Positions 7,523 through 15,134 of a stretch of DNA of 38,737 nucleotides are shown here, one piece after another. A program made the translations under genes and the position numbers. How positions within the stretch are numbered: the stretch's first letter is position 1; each line of letters starts with the position of its first letter. This stretch comes from Solirubrobacteraceae bacterium (GTDB taxonomy: Bacteria > Actinomycetota > Thermoleophilia > Solirubrobacterales > Solirubrobacteraceae): assembly GCA_023230855.1 (NCBI GenBank), contig JALNWQ010000024.1, positions 1 to 38,737 on the forward strand. The letters run 5' to 3'. Under the pieces are notes generated by a model. That model was given only the letters and a program-made list of their open reading frames with translations, made no database searches and was not told where the DNA came from.

Positions 7523-8587
7523 TCAGCCCAGGACGATCTCGGCCGCCTGCCGGACCTGCGTCGGGTCGCCGGCGTTGACGAGGATCGTCGTGACGAACGA
7601 GTCCTCCCAGGCGGCGAGGTCGTGACGGATCTTGTCGGCGGGGCCCAGCAGCGACATCCGTTGGATGAGCTCGGAGGGGATCGCCGCGGCGGCCTCGTCC
7701 TTCCTCCCGTCGAGGTACAGCGCCTGGATCCGGTCGACGTGCTCCTCGTACCCCATCCGGATCGCGACGTTGGCGTGGAAGTTGCGGCCCTTGGCGCCCA
7801 TCCCGCCGAAGTACAGGGCGTAGAACGGGCGGACCATATCGACCGCCGCCTCGACGTCGTCGTGGACGATGAACGGCACCATCGCCGCGACCTCGAAGTC
7901 GTCCGCGGTGTGGCGGGCCCCGTCGCGGGCGAAGCCCTCGGCGAGCGCGTCGGCGTAGAACCGCTCCTGCGGGTCGAGCAGCATCGCGATCCAGCCGTCG
8001 CAGATCTCGGCGGCCATCGCGACGTTCTTCGGGCCCTCGGCGGCGAGGAGGATCGGGATGTCCTCGCGCAGCGGGCGGATCGACGACTTCAGCGGCTTGC
8101 CGAGGCCGGACACGCCGGGGTGGGTGGGCCCCGGCTTCAGCGGAAGCGGATACGCGGGGCCGTCGTTCGTCACCGGGCCGTTGCGGGCCCAGACGTCGCG
8201 CAGGATCCCGACGACCTCGCGGGTGCGCGCGAGCGGCTTCTCGAACGGCCGGCCGTACCAGCCCTCGACGACCTGGGGGCCGGACGCGCCGATCCCGAGC
8301 GCGAACCGGCCGCCCGACAGATGGTCGAGCGTCATCGCCGCCATCGCGAGCGCCGTCGGCTGGCGGGCCGAGATCTGGGCGATCCCGGTGCCGAGCCGCA
8401 GCCGCTCGGTCCGCGACCCCCACCACGCCAGCGGCGTCAGCGCATCCGATCCGTACGCCTCGGCGCACCAGATCGAGTCGAACCCGACCCGCTCCGCCTC
8501 GGCGACGGCGTCGTCGATCCCGGGCGGCGGGCCGCCCGCCCAATAGCCGACGTTGAGGCCCAGGCGCAGCTTCGTCATCGTCGTCAT
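7523..8587 (-). CDS. LLM-class F420-dependent oxidoreductase
   Basis: The protein is a luciferase-like TIM-barrel oxidoreductase. From the ATG at 8587 it has 354 residues: MTTMTKLRLGLNVGYWAG, then AVAEAERVGFDSIWCAEAYGSDALTPLAWWGSRTERLRLGTGI and MAAMTLDHLSGGRFALGIGASGPQVVEGWYG, which is the flavin/F420 binding pattern of actinobacterial LLM enzymes. A second ATG at 8578 is equally plausible; the open frame back to 8629 lacks family similarity. It would use F420H2 (or FMNH2) on an unknown substrate. It is monocistronic and convergent with the UvrA-like gene. Confidence 0.88.
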   Translation of the reverse strand: MTTMTKLRLGLNVGYWAGGPPPGIDDAVAEAERVGFDSIWCAEAYGSDALTPLAWWGSRTERLRLGTGIAQISARQPTALAMAAMTLDHLSGGRFALGIGASGPQVVEGWYGRPFEKPLARTREVVGILRDVWARNGPVTNDGPAYPLPLKPGPTHPGVSGLGKPLKSSIRPLREDIPILLAAEGPKNVAMAAEICDGWIAMLLDPQERFYADALAEGFARDGARHTADDFEVAAMVPFIVHDDVEAAVDMVRPFYALYFGGMGAKGRNFHANVAIRMGYEEHVDRIQALYLDGRKDEAAAAIPSELIQRMSLLGPADKIRHDLAAWEDSFVTTILVNAGDPTQVRQAAEIVLG

Positions 8588-8681
8588 CCTCGCGTATCGG
8601 CGCGTTGCCGCGGGAGCGAGCGCATCCAAGCGCTGTGCGATCGGACAGGGCGTCGCCGCCGATGCCCGGTGTGGGCGGTGA

Positions 8682-9239
8682 TCAGTCCGACAGGCGCGCG
8701 AGCGGCAGCGCGAACCCCGGCAGCAGCGGCGACGTCAACGCGTCGTCGGGGCCGAGCTCGGCGGGCGGGCCGGCGACGTCGGCGCGGACGATCCGTGCGC
8801 CGGGGCGCTGGGGATCGACGAGCCACACCTCCTGCGCTCCGGCCTGCAGGTAGCGGTCGGTCTTGACGATCGCGTCGAATCGGGCCGTGGAGGGCGAGGC
8901 GATCTCGATCGCGATGTCACCGACCGGCCACGGCAACCCGTCGTCGGCCGATGGTCCGCGCCCGGCGGACCACCACTGCAGGTCCGGCAGGAACACCGTG
9001 TCGGTGCTCGGCTCGACCGCGAGGTCGGGGAGGACCCGGCCGCGGTCGGGGGCCGCTCCGCACCATGCGTCGAACGTGACGATGAGCCGCACCAGGGCCA
9101 TCTGGTGCCGTGCGGCCGGCCCGTTGTGCGTCACGAGCTCACCGTCGAGCAGCTCGAACCGCAGCATCGCCGGCGGCTCCGGCAGGGCGAGGAACTCCCG
9201 CGTCGTCATCCGTGCCGCCGTGTGCATCGTGCTCATCAT
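8682..9239 (-). CDS. Uma2-family (DUF820) PD-(D/E)XK nuclease-fold protein
   Basis: The protein (185 residues from ATG 9239; 181 from ATG 9227) has the Uma2 layout: MTTREFLALPEPPAMLRFELLDGELV at the N-terminus, LPDLQWW as the first acidic motif, then DIAIEIASPSTARFDAIVKTDRYLQAGAQEVWLVDP. Asp, Glu and Lys of the restriction-endonuclease-like core are visible (PDL, EIASPS and the K in IVKTDRY). Uma2 proteins are widespread in actinobacteria and cyanobacteria, often in many copies, and their function is not settled. A TACCAT box at 9243-9238 would favour ATG 9227 as the real start. Confidence 0.82.
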   Translation of the reverse strand: MMSTMHTAARMTTREFLALPEPPAMLRFELLDGELVTHNGPAARHQMALVRLIVTFDAWCGAAPDRGRVLPDLAVEPSTDTVFLPDLQWWSAGRGPSADDGLPWPVGDIAIEIASPSTARFDAIVKTDRYLQAGAQEVWLVDPQRPGARIVRADVAGPPAELGPDDALTSPLLPGFALPLARLSD

Positions 9240-9391
9240 GGTAGGTCGCCTCCCGATCGTTGTCCACGACCGGGATACCCGGGGAGAGGACGGTTCTCGC
9301 CCCCTCGTCCGCCACCCGTACGACGCGGCTCGACCACCCTCCCCGCCATCCTCGTCCGGGAGGGGATGGGGCAGGCGGTCGGCGGCCCGCC

Positions 9392-10252
9392 CTACGCCGC
9401 CACGGGCCTCCGCTCGACCCACCAGCGGGTCACCACGCCACGCGGGGCGAAGAGGTACGCCAGGACGAACTGCAGGGTGAGCACGCAGACGATCGCTCCT
9501 CCGGGCGACCAGTCCTGGTGGTAGCTCAGGTACGTGCCGACGACGCACGCGAGCACCGCGGCGACGCTCGCGATGACGAGCATCCGGTCGAACCGGTCGG
9601 TCAACAGGTACGCGGTCGCGCCGGGGGTGATGAGCATCGCCACGACGAGGACGATCCCGATCGCCTGCAACGCGATGATGACCGTCAACGCCATCGCGCC
9701 GAGCAGCAGCATCTCCAGCCGACGCGGCGAGATCCCGATCGCGTGGGCGTGCGTCGGGTCGAACGCGTACAGGACGAGGTCGCGGCGCTTGTAGAGCAGC
9801 ACGGCGAGCACGACCGCGCCGATGATCGCCGCCTGCACGATGTCGCCGTCGCTGACGCCGAGCACGTTGCCGAAGAGAATGTGCATGAGGTCGATCTGCG
9901 ACGGGAACACCGTCACCAGCACGAGCCCCAACGCGAACAGCCCGGTGAAGACGATGCCGATCGCGGCGTCCTCCTTCACCCGGCTCGTGCGGTTGAGCGC
10001 CCCGACCCCGGCGACCGCCGCGGTGCCGAAGACGAACGCCCCGACGGCGAACGGCAACCCGGCCGCGTAGCTCAGCACCACCCCCGGCAGCACCGCGTGC
10101 GACACGGCGTCGCCCATGAGCGACCACCCCAGCAGCGTCAGCCAGCACGACAGCACCGCGCACACCAGTCCGCAGATCACCGCGGTGACGAGCGCCCGCT
10201 GCATGAACGCGAACTCCAGCGGCTCGGTGAACCAGTTGAGGAGATCGGTCAT
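9392..10252 (-). CDS. Metal ABC transporter permease (ZnuB/MntB/PsaC family)
   Basis: The 286-residue integral membrane protein has about eight hydrophobic segments and typical ABC-3 family motifs: MGDAVSHAVLPGVVLSY, FGNVLGVSDGDI, AFDPTHAHAIGISPRRLEMLLLGAMALTVIIALQAIGIVLVVAMLITPGATAYLL. It forms the membrane channel for the ATPase and binding protein encoded upstream in the same operon. The ATG at 10252 overlaps the ATPase stop by four bases. Substrate should be Mn2+ or Fe2+ rather than Zn2+, judging from the binding protein's ligands. It is the last gene of the operon. Confidence 0.93.
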   Translation of the reverse strand: MTDLLNWFTEPLEFAFMQRALVTAVICGLVCAVLSCWLTLLGWSLMGDAVSHAVLPGVVLSYAAGLPFAVGAFVFGTAAVAGVGALNRTSRVKEDAAIGIVFTGLFALGLVLVTVFPSQIDLMHILFGNVLGVSDGDIVQAAIIGAVVLAVLLYKRRDLVLYAFDPTHAHAIGISPRRLEMLLLGAMALTVIIALQAIGIVLVVAMLITPGATAYLLTDRFDRMLVIASVAAVLACVVGTYLSYHQDWSPGGAIVCVLTLQFVLAYLFAPRGVVTRWWVERRPVAA

Positions 10253-11004
10253 GCCGCCACCCCGAGCGCCGATGCGGGGACGAACCCGCCGAACGCGTCG
10301 GCGAGCAGCTCGGGACGCAACGTGTCGGCCACCGGGCCCTGGGCGATGATCCGCCGGTTGAGCAACGCGACCTCGTCGCACAGCGCGGGGACGGCGATGA
10401 TGTCGTGCGTCGACACGAGCACGGTGCGGCCCTCGGCCGCCAGATCCCGCAGCAACGCGGTGAGCGTCGCCTCGCTGCGCTTGTCGACCCCGGCGAACGG
10501 CTCGTCGAGGAGCAGCAGCTCCGCCTCCTGGGCCAGGCCGCGCGCGACGAACGCCCGCTTGCGCTGACCGCCCGACAACGCCCCGATCTGACGGTCGGCG
10601 AGGTCCGTCAGCTCGACGCGGTCCAGGGCCGCGTCGACCGCCGCGTGGTCGTCGCGGCGCAACCGGCGGTACCCGCCGATGCGGCCGTAGCGGCCCGTGG
10701 CGACGACGTCGCGGACCGACACCGGGAACTCCCAGTCGACCGCCTCGTTCTGGGGCGCGTAGGCGACCCGTCCCGCCCGGCGGGCCGCGTCGGACGACCC
10801 CCCGAAGAGCAGCACGTCACCGGACCGGGCGCGGACGAGCCCCATCATCGCCTTGAAGAGCGTCGACTTGCCCGACCCGTTCATCCCGATGAGGCCGTGC
10901 ACGCGGCCGGGGGCGATCCGCAGGTCGACGCCGTCGAGCGCGACCGCGGCGCCGTAGCGGACGTGCAGGTCGGTGACCGCGACGGCGGGGACGGCAACGC
11001 TCAT
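10249..11004 (-). CDS. Metal ABC transporter ATP-binding protein
   Basis: The 251-residue ATPase has Walker A GMNGSGKST, the Q-loop in YAPQNEAVDWEFPVSVRDVV, the signature LSGGQRKR, Walker B LLLLDEPFAGVD and the switch His in VSTHD. The QNEAVDWEFP segment is typical of the MntA/PsaB/ZnuC group. It powers import with the permease and binding protein. The gene overlaps both neighbours by four bases (11001-11004 and 10249-10252), so all three are translationally coupled. Confidence 0.94.
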   Translation of the reverse strand: MSVAVPAVAVTDLHVRYGAAVALDGVDLRIAPGRVHGLIGMNGSGKSTLFKAMMGLVRARSGDVLLFGGSSDAARRAGRVAYAPQNEAVDWEFPVSVRDVVATGRYGRIGGYRRLRRDDHAAVDAALDRVELTDLADRQIGALSGGQRKRAFVARGLAQEAELLLLDEPFAGVDKRSEATLTALLRDLAAEGRTVLVSTHDIIAVPALCDEVALLNRRIIAQGPVADTLRPELLADAFGGFVPASALGVAA

Positions 11005-11951
11005 CGGGCGTCGCCCTTCAGGCCGCGCGCGATCGTCTCGACGTCGACGCGCAGCAGGTCGAGGTAGGACGGCACCGGGCCGTCGGGCTTGGAGAGCGAG
11101 TCGACGTAGAGGTTGCCGCCGAGGCGCGAGCCCGCCTCGCGCGCGACCTGCCGCTGGGACTTGTCGCTCACCGTCGTCTCGCAGAAGATCGCCGGGACCT
11201 CGCGGTCGCGGACGAAGGTGATGAGGTCGGCGACCTGGCGGGGGGTGCCCTGCTGGTCGGCGTTCACCGGCCAGAGGTAGCGCTCCTCCAGGTCGAGGTC
11301 ACGGGCGAGGTAGCTGAACGCCCCCTCGCAGGTGACGAGCGCCCGCTGCGCGCGGGGCAGGTCGGCGAGGTCGCGTCGGACCTCCTCGCCGACCTTTCGG
11401 ATCCGGGACTTGTAGTCCACGGCGCGACGGGCGTACTCGTCGCGTCCCTCGGGATCGAGCTCGGTCAGCGCCTTGCGGATGTTGTCGATGTAGATCTCGG
11501 CGTTGGCGGTCGACATCCACGCGTGCGGGTTGGGCTTGCCGGCGTACTCCGACGCGCCCCGGATCGGGATCGTCGTCACCCCGTCGCTGAGGGTGGCGCG
11601 GTCGGCCTCGGCGCGGTCGATGAACTGCTCGAACCACCGCTCGAGGTCCAGGCCGTTCTCGAGCACGAGGTCGGCTCCGGCCGCGCGCTTGAGGTCCCCG
11701 GGCGTCGGCTCGTAGCCGTGGATCTCGGTGCCGGGCCGCGTGATCGACGCGACCTCGACCCGGTCGCCGGCGACCTGCCGGGTCATGTCCGCCAGGACGG
11801 TGAACGTGGTGAGGACGAGGGGCTTGAGGCCGCGCTCGCCGCGCGTCGGGCCGTTGCCGCAACCGGCGAGGACGAGCGCGGCGGCCGCGGCGGCGAGGAG
11901 CGCGAGCGCCCCGCGCCGGCCGCGGCCGGATCGAATCCAGGGTTGTGGCAC
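11001..11951 (-). CDS. Metal-binding lipoprotein of ABC importer (Mn/Fe type)
   Basis: The 316-residue cluster A-I binding protein has a lipobox LVLAGC with lipidated Cys31. Candidate ligands are His78 (EIHGYEPTPGD), His143 (NPHAWMS), Glu209 (TCEGAFSYL) and Asp284 (YVDSLS). This matches the two-His, Glu, Asp set of manganese proteins such as PsaA, where zinc proteins have a third His. There is no His-rich loop, again unlike zinc proteins. Start GTG 11951 is supported by -10 TACAGT seven bases upstream, giving a leaderless mRNA. First gene of a three-gene operon; probably repressed by a metal-sensing regulator at the inverted repeat spanning its start. Confidence 0.92.
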   Translation of the reverse strand: MPQPWIRSGRGRRGALALLAAAAAALVLAGCGNGPTRGERGLKPLVLTTFTVLADMTRQVAGDRVEVASITRPGTEIHGYEPTPGDLKRAAGADLVLENGLDLERWFEQFIDRAEADRATLSDGVTTIPIRGASEYAGKPNPHAWMSTANAEIYIDNIRKALTELDPEGRDEYARRAVDYKSRIRKVGEEVRRDLADLPRAQRALVTCEGAFSYLARDLDLEERYLWPVNADQQGTPRQVADLITFVRDREVPAIFCETTVSDKSQRQVAREAGSRLGGNLYVDSLSKPDGPVPSYLDLLRVDVETIARGLKGDAR

Positions 11952-11974
11952 GCCAAAAACTGTAACAGGCGTGC
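11948..11974 (-). promoter_or_regulatory. Promoter and inverted-repeat operator of the metal ABC operon
   Basis: GCACGCC (11948-11954) and GGCGTGC (11968-11974) form a perfect 7-bp inverted repeat with a 13-base spacer. The spacer holds the -10 box TACAGT (minus strand, 11964-11959), and the inner arm contains the GTG start at 11951. A dimeric repressor bound here would block both promoter and start; a DtxR/MntR- or Zur-type metalloregulator is the natural candidate (inference). Confidence 0.6.
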
Positions 11975-12023
11975 GGCTCAGGCCGCGGGGGCGGCGTCCC
12001 GGGAGCCGGGACGCCGACCGGAG

Positions 12024-12905
12024 TCACTCGCCGCGGGCGGCGTTGAACGCGTCCTTGACGATCGCGCACTGCGACTTGCCCGGCCGCTGCGAGTTGATCG
12101 TCAGCGCGACGCTGTAGCCCTGGGTGCCGTTGAGGATGCAGGTGTGCACCTCGCGGTCGCCGCCGAAGTACCCGTCGCCGCCGTGCCACCACAGGCCGGC
12201 CGAGTCGGTGCCGGCCTTGTTCGACGACGACTTCCACCCGAGGCGGCCGTCGAACATCTCCTGGCGGACCGCGGCGGGCAGGACCGTCGTGCTGCTGCGG
12301 ACGACCGAGAACAGCTGGGCGAGATCGCGCGGCGACATGTGGAGGCCGGCGTGGCCGCCGCAGTTCTGGCGCGTTCCGGCCTTCAGCTGCTTGACCGCCC
12401 CGCCCTGGGACAGGTTCGTGCGGTCGTAGACCTTGAGCAGCGCAAGCGCCGTCACGGGCTTCGTCGAGCTCATGATCTCCATCCGCGTCGATGCGCCGAA
12501 CGAGCGGTCCCCGTCGGCCTTGATCCGGCGCTTGCCGCTGCCGCCCTCGGACACCGTCTGGCCGTTGCGGTGCACCGACCAGCCGTAGCCGACGACGCCA
12601 CCGTTCTTCTTCAGGTCGGCCTCCATACGGGCGGTCAGCACCGGCACGTCGATCGGCGTCTCGCCGAGCATCGACCCGGGGCCGGGCGGTTGCTGCACCG
12701 GCGGGGCCCCGGTGGGGTCCGGCGGCGTCGGGGCGACCGTCGGCGGGCCGGTCGGGGTCGTCGGGGTGGGGGCCGGCGTGGTGATGGTGGGGACGGTCGG
12801 GGTCGTCGGGGTGGTCGGGCCGCCGGCGACCTGCGCTCCGGCGACGGCGGGGAGCGCGGCCAGGACGGTCGCGGCGAGCATGGGAGTGAGATGACGGGTG
12901 CGCAT
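12024..12905 (-). CDS. Secreted serine hydrolase, beta-lactamase/PBP-like, shortened catalytic domain
   Basis: The 293-residue protein has a signal peptide (residues 1-24, cut near AGAQ), a Pro/Thr-rich linker (about 28-78) and a domain with SxxK motif Ser146-Ser-Thr-Lys149 (IMSSTKPVTALALL) and a late His241-Gly-Gly in LWWHGGDGYFGG, like the third motif of class C beta-lactamase-related enzymes. SxxK to HGG spans only about 92 residues, roughly half the usual distance, and no YxN motif is seen. Three Cys (182, 256, 280) may form disulfides. It may be a reduced but active hydrolase, a binding protein, or an in-frame deletion. The linker is encoded by repeated 20-bp units. Confidence 0.72.
   Translation of the reverse strand: MRTRHLTPMLAATVLAALPAVAGAQVAGGPTTPTTPTVPTITTPAPTPTTPTGPPTVAPTPPDPTGAPPVQQPPGPGSMLGETPIDVPVLTARMEADLKKNGGVVGYGWSVHRNGQTVSEGGSGKRRIKADGDRSFGASTRMEIMSSTKPVTALALLKVYDRTNLSQGGAVKQLKAGTRQNCGGHAGLHMSPRDLAQLFSVVRSSTTVLPAAVRQEMFDGRLGWKSSSNKAGTDSAGLWWHGGDGYFGGDREVHTCILNGTQGYSVALTINSQRPGKSQCAIVKDAFNAARGE
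12750..12814. repeat. Repeated 20-mer encoding the Pro/Thr linker
   Basis: GGTCGGGGTCGTCGGGGTGG occurs exactly at 12750-12769 and again at 12795-12814. On the minus strand it encodes TPTTPT-type linker residues of the secreted hydrolase. Length variation by slippage is likely here. Confidence 0.7.
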
Positions 12906-13060
12906 CGGGCTTCCGGGTTCGTGGGCGAGGTCGCCCGGGCCTTCCCGGACGATGCATGGATGACCGATCGCGGGGTACGCCCTCCCGCGTCGTCCGTCGC
13001 GTCCCGGACGTGGCGAACGTCACGCTCGACGGTGGTCGGTCGGTCCTCGTCGGATGACGG

Positions 13061-13098
13061 GGTGGAGCGAGAACGCGACGTGGGTGGTCCTGAAGTCG
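13061..13098. repeat. 38-base repeat, copy 1
   Basis: It runs from GGTGGAGCGAG to TCCTGAAGTCG and matches copy 2 (73 bases downstream) at all but two positions. GGGTGG (13082-13087) and CCACCC just after the copy form a hairpin around TCCTGAAGTC. Confidence 0.75.
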
Positions 13099-13133
13099 GC
13101 CCACCCCGGGCGGGCCCATCCCGTGACGATGGG

Positions 13134-13171
13134 GGTGGAGTGAGAACGCGACGCGGGTGGTCCTGAAGTCG
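13134..13171. repeat. 38-base repeat, copy 2
   Basis: It differs from copy 1 by two C/T changes. Its internal GGGTGGT pairs with ACCACCC just downstream (7 bp), so the hairpin is kept although the flanking arm sequence differs from copy 1. Confidence 0.75.
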
Positions 13172-13179
13172 CACCACCC

Positions 13180-13228
13180 CCGGCCGGACCGCCGCGCCGG
13201 CCGGACCGCCACCCCCGGCCGGACCGCC
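13180..13228. repeat. Three copies of a 14-mer
   Basis: CCGGCCGGACCGCC occurs exactly at 13180, 13197 and 13215, with 3-4 base spacers, just before the stop codon of the R2lox-like gene on the minus strand. Confidence 0.7.
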
Positions 13229-13261
13229 CCCACGCGGCGGCGACCTGGCGGCCCCCGGCCG

Positions 13262-14038
13262 TCAGCGCGCAGGACCGGCGGGAGCGGCCGTGAACGGCCC
13301 CATCCCGAGGATCCGCAGGCGTCGGTCGAGCGCGTCGAGGACCGCGTCGGCGGTCGCCGCGGGGACGAGGTCGCCCCAGGCGGCGACGGCCGCCGGCGCG
13401 GTGGCGTGGAGCACGGCGGTCACGCGGTCCTCGTCGGGCAGGTCGCAGAGGATCCGCATCCCGAGCGACACGTGCCACCGCTCGTCCTTCTGGATCCGCC
13501 GGATCGTCTCGGCGGTTCCCGGCAGCTCGTGCTCAAGCGCCAGGTCGAGCAGCGCGTCCTGGCCGGCGATGAAGACCACGCCCTCGAGCAGGCCATGGTA
13601 GAGCCCGACGGCGTCGGCGAGCGGCAGGTCGTCCGCCACCCCGGCGGCGACCGCCGGCAGCCGCTCGAGGAACAGCGCCCGGAACGCGTCCGGCACGAGG
13701 TCGAGCGGGTCGTGGTCGTCGCCGATCGCCGCCCACAGCCGGCGGGTGGCGACGGCGTGCACGTCCTCGTCGCGGGACTGCGCGCGCAGGCAGGCCGCAC
13801 GTCCCGGATCGTCGTCGGCGGCGGGGGCGAAGGGCACGAGGTGCTCGGCGACCGCGTCCTCGGCGACGAGGAACCCCGCCGCCAGGCCCCGGACGCGCAC
13901 GCGGTCCCCGACCGGCAGGTCCGTGATCCGCTCCCGGTCGGCGGTCAGGTCGATCGTCCCGGGATCCCATGGCCCGCGGGCGGCGATCGTCAGCAGGCGC
14001 TCGTACGTGGGCAGCCGGGACCGTGCGCTGGTGCTCAC
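13262..14038 (-). CDS. R2-like ligand-binding oxidase (R2lox)-type ferritin-fold protein
   Basis: The 258-residue all-helical protein carries a complete di-metal set: Glu60, Glu91 and His94 (SRDEDVH), Glu152 (LLEGV), Glu186 and His189 (KDERWH). Spacing (31, 61, 34) nearly matches that recalled for R2lox proteins (33, about 65, 35). Val63 (Glu60+3) and Tyr147 (Glu152-5) fall where R2lox forms its Val-Tyr ether cross-link. R2lox assembles a Mn/Fe cofactor and binds a long-chain fatty acid; its physiological reaction is unresolved. The start is GTG 14038. A Mn-type importer lies 1.3 kb downstream on the same strand. A plain ribonucleotide reductase beta subunit is less likely, because no NrdA is nearby. 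Confidence 0.78.
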   Translation of the reverse strand: MSTSARSRLPTYERLLTIAARGPWDPGTIDLTADRERITDLPVGDRVRVRGLAAGFLVAEDAVAEHLVPFAPAADDDPGRAACLRAQSRDEDVHAVATRRLWAAIGDDHDPLDLVPDAFRALFLERLPAVAAGVADDLPLADAVGLYHGLLEGVVFIAGQDALLDLALEHELPGTAETIRRIQKDERWHVSLGMRILCDLPDEDRVTAVLHATAPAAVAAWGDLVPAATADAVLDALDRRLRILGMGPFTAAPAGPAR

Positions 14039-14065
14039 GGTCCCAGTGTTGCGCGTCGGCGTCGC

Positions 14066-15010
14066 TCAGGCGCGCTGGAGCCGCCGCTCGGTCGCCTGAA
14101 GCACGCCGGTGCGTCCCTTGTGTCGTCGCTCGTAGATGTCGATCGTCGCGAGGTCCTGCGGCGACAGGTCGTCCAGGCGGTCGGCGATGTCGTCGACGTT
14201 CAGCTCGTCGTAGCGGGCGATCGGCAGGTCGGACGCGTCGGCGGTGAGGCCCCCGGCCGCGCCGGTGACGACCTGCGCGCCGGGAACGCGCTCGACCGCG
14301 TCGCGCGCCGCCCCGGCGCCGTTCCGCACCGCCGCGGCGCCGTCGCGGGTGGCGTCGTCGACCGCGTCACGGGCGTCGCCGACGACCGCGGTGGTGCGAT
14401 CACGGACCGTGCGGGCGGCGTCGTCGAGGATGTCGCGGACGGTGCGCACCGCGTCGGCGGCGCCGGTCGTCGTCGGGTCGAACGAGGGGCGGCCGCGGAC
14501 GTCGGCGCGCACGACGGCCTTCGTCAACGTCGGGATCTCGCGCAGCAGGCGGTCGAGCATCCGCTCCTCGTCGGCGCGGATCGACGCGGCGAGCGACGCG
14601 GTCCGCTCGTCGTCGACCTCGCGGGCGAGCGCCTCGATCGCGGTGTACGTCGCGATCTCGAGGGCCTCGGTGGCCACGGCGTCCTTCGCGTTCTTCAGCA
14701 GCTGCTCCTCGCCACCGGTGCCACGCAGCAGGTCGACGGGGGTCTTGGCGAGCGCGAGCATCTGACCGACCGCCGTCTCGGCGGCGCCGAAGATGAGCTG
14801 CGCGGGGCTGCTGCGCGCACCGAGAGCGTCGAGCCGGCGACGCAACCGCGCGGCGTGGTCGCGCGTCTCGTCGCGGTGGGTCTCGAGCGCGGTGCGCAGC
14901 CGCCCCCTGGGGGTCATGGCGATCTGCGTCTGGAGCACGCGGACGAGGGCGACCTCGCTGGCGTGGGCCTCGTTCAGGACCTGGGCGATCTTGTGCTCGG
15001 TGCGGTGCAT
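14066..15010 (-). CDS. DUF892-type ferritin-like protein with helical tail domain
   Basis: The start ATG 15010 (314 residues) follows a good ribosome site (GAGGAG, about eight bases upstream); the frame is open to 15037. Residues about 1-165 look like a YciE/YciF (DUF892) ferritin-like bundle, with Glu-rich helices including ETHRDETRDH and ATEALEIATYTAIEALA. Residues about 175-255 are Ala/Arg/Asp amphipathic repeats (AADAVRTVRDILDDAARTVRDR), apolipoprotein- or LEA-like. The end, YDELNVDDIADRLDDLSPQDLATIDIYERRHKGRTGVLQA, is a small domain found at the end of many actinobacterial stress and envelope proteins. It lies 27 bases upstream of the R2lox-like gene and is probably co-transcribed. A stress-protective role is inferred. 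Confidence 0.75.
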   Translation of the reverse strand: MHRTEHKIAQVLNEAHASEVALVRVLQTQIAMTPRGRLRTALETHRDETRDHAARLRRRLDALGARSSPAQLIFGAAETAVGQMLALAKTPVDLLRGTGGEEQLLKNAKDAVATEALEIATYTAIEALAREVDDERTASLAASIRADEERMLDRLLREIPTLTKAVVRADVRGRPSFDPTTTGAADAVRTVRDILDDAARTVRDRTTAVVGDARDAVDDATRDGAAAVRNGAGAARDAVERVPGAQVVTGAAGGLTADASDLPIARYDELNVDDIADRLDDLSPQDLATIDIYERRHKGRTGVLQATERRLQRA

Positions 15011-15044
15011 GGGGCTCCTCGTCGTGGGGAGGGGCATGGACGTC

Positions 15045-15069
15045 GGCCGGCTGCGTGAGCGTGCCGGCC
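15045..15069. terminator. Inverted repeat between TetR stop and DUF892-type gene
   Basis: GGCCGGC (15045-15051), an 11-base loop and GCCGGCC (15063-15069) form a 7-bp hairpin. It could end the upstream TetR transcript (minus strand) or act as an operator for the ferritin-like gene. Confidence 0.35.
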
Positions 15070-15134
15070 TCGCCGCCCCGCTACCCGATCGGGCGCCTGG
15101 GAATCCCGGGCCGACCGTGCGGGGAAGTCCGGGA

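Larger units (their letters stand above)
12906..13261. other. 356-base intergenic stretch with repeats
   Basis: No credible gene lies between the serine hydrolase start and the R2lox-like stop. The region holds a pair of 38-base repeats, each followed by a hairpin arm, another hairpin between them (CCCATC, seven bases, GATGGG), and three copies of a 14-mer. These could terminate the upstream gene or form a dispersed structured element. Confidence 0.6.

Noticed and set aside
4752..8543. A 1263-residue open frame on the minus strand across the UvrA-like and LLM genes
   Set aside because: It is a shadow of the UvrA-like gene and of the oxidoreductase in another frame: Arg/Pro/Gly-rich, no motifs, while the opposing frames carry complete known domains.
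9270..9282. CCGGG-ATA-CCCGG palindrome upstream of the Uma2 gene
   Set aside because: Five-base GC-only arms are too common here to call an operator.
12906..13261. CRISPR array or transposon end at the repeat cluster
   Set aside because: Only two 38-mers with unequal flanks and no spacers of regular size; no transposase or cas gene nearby.
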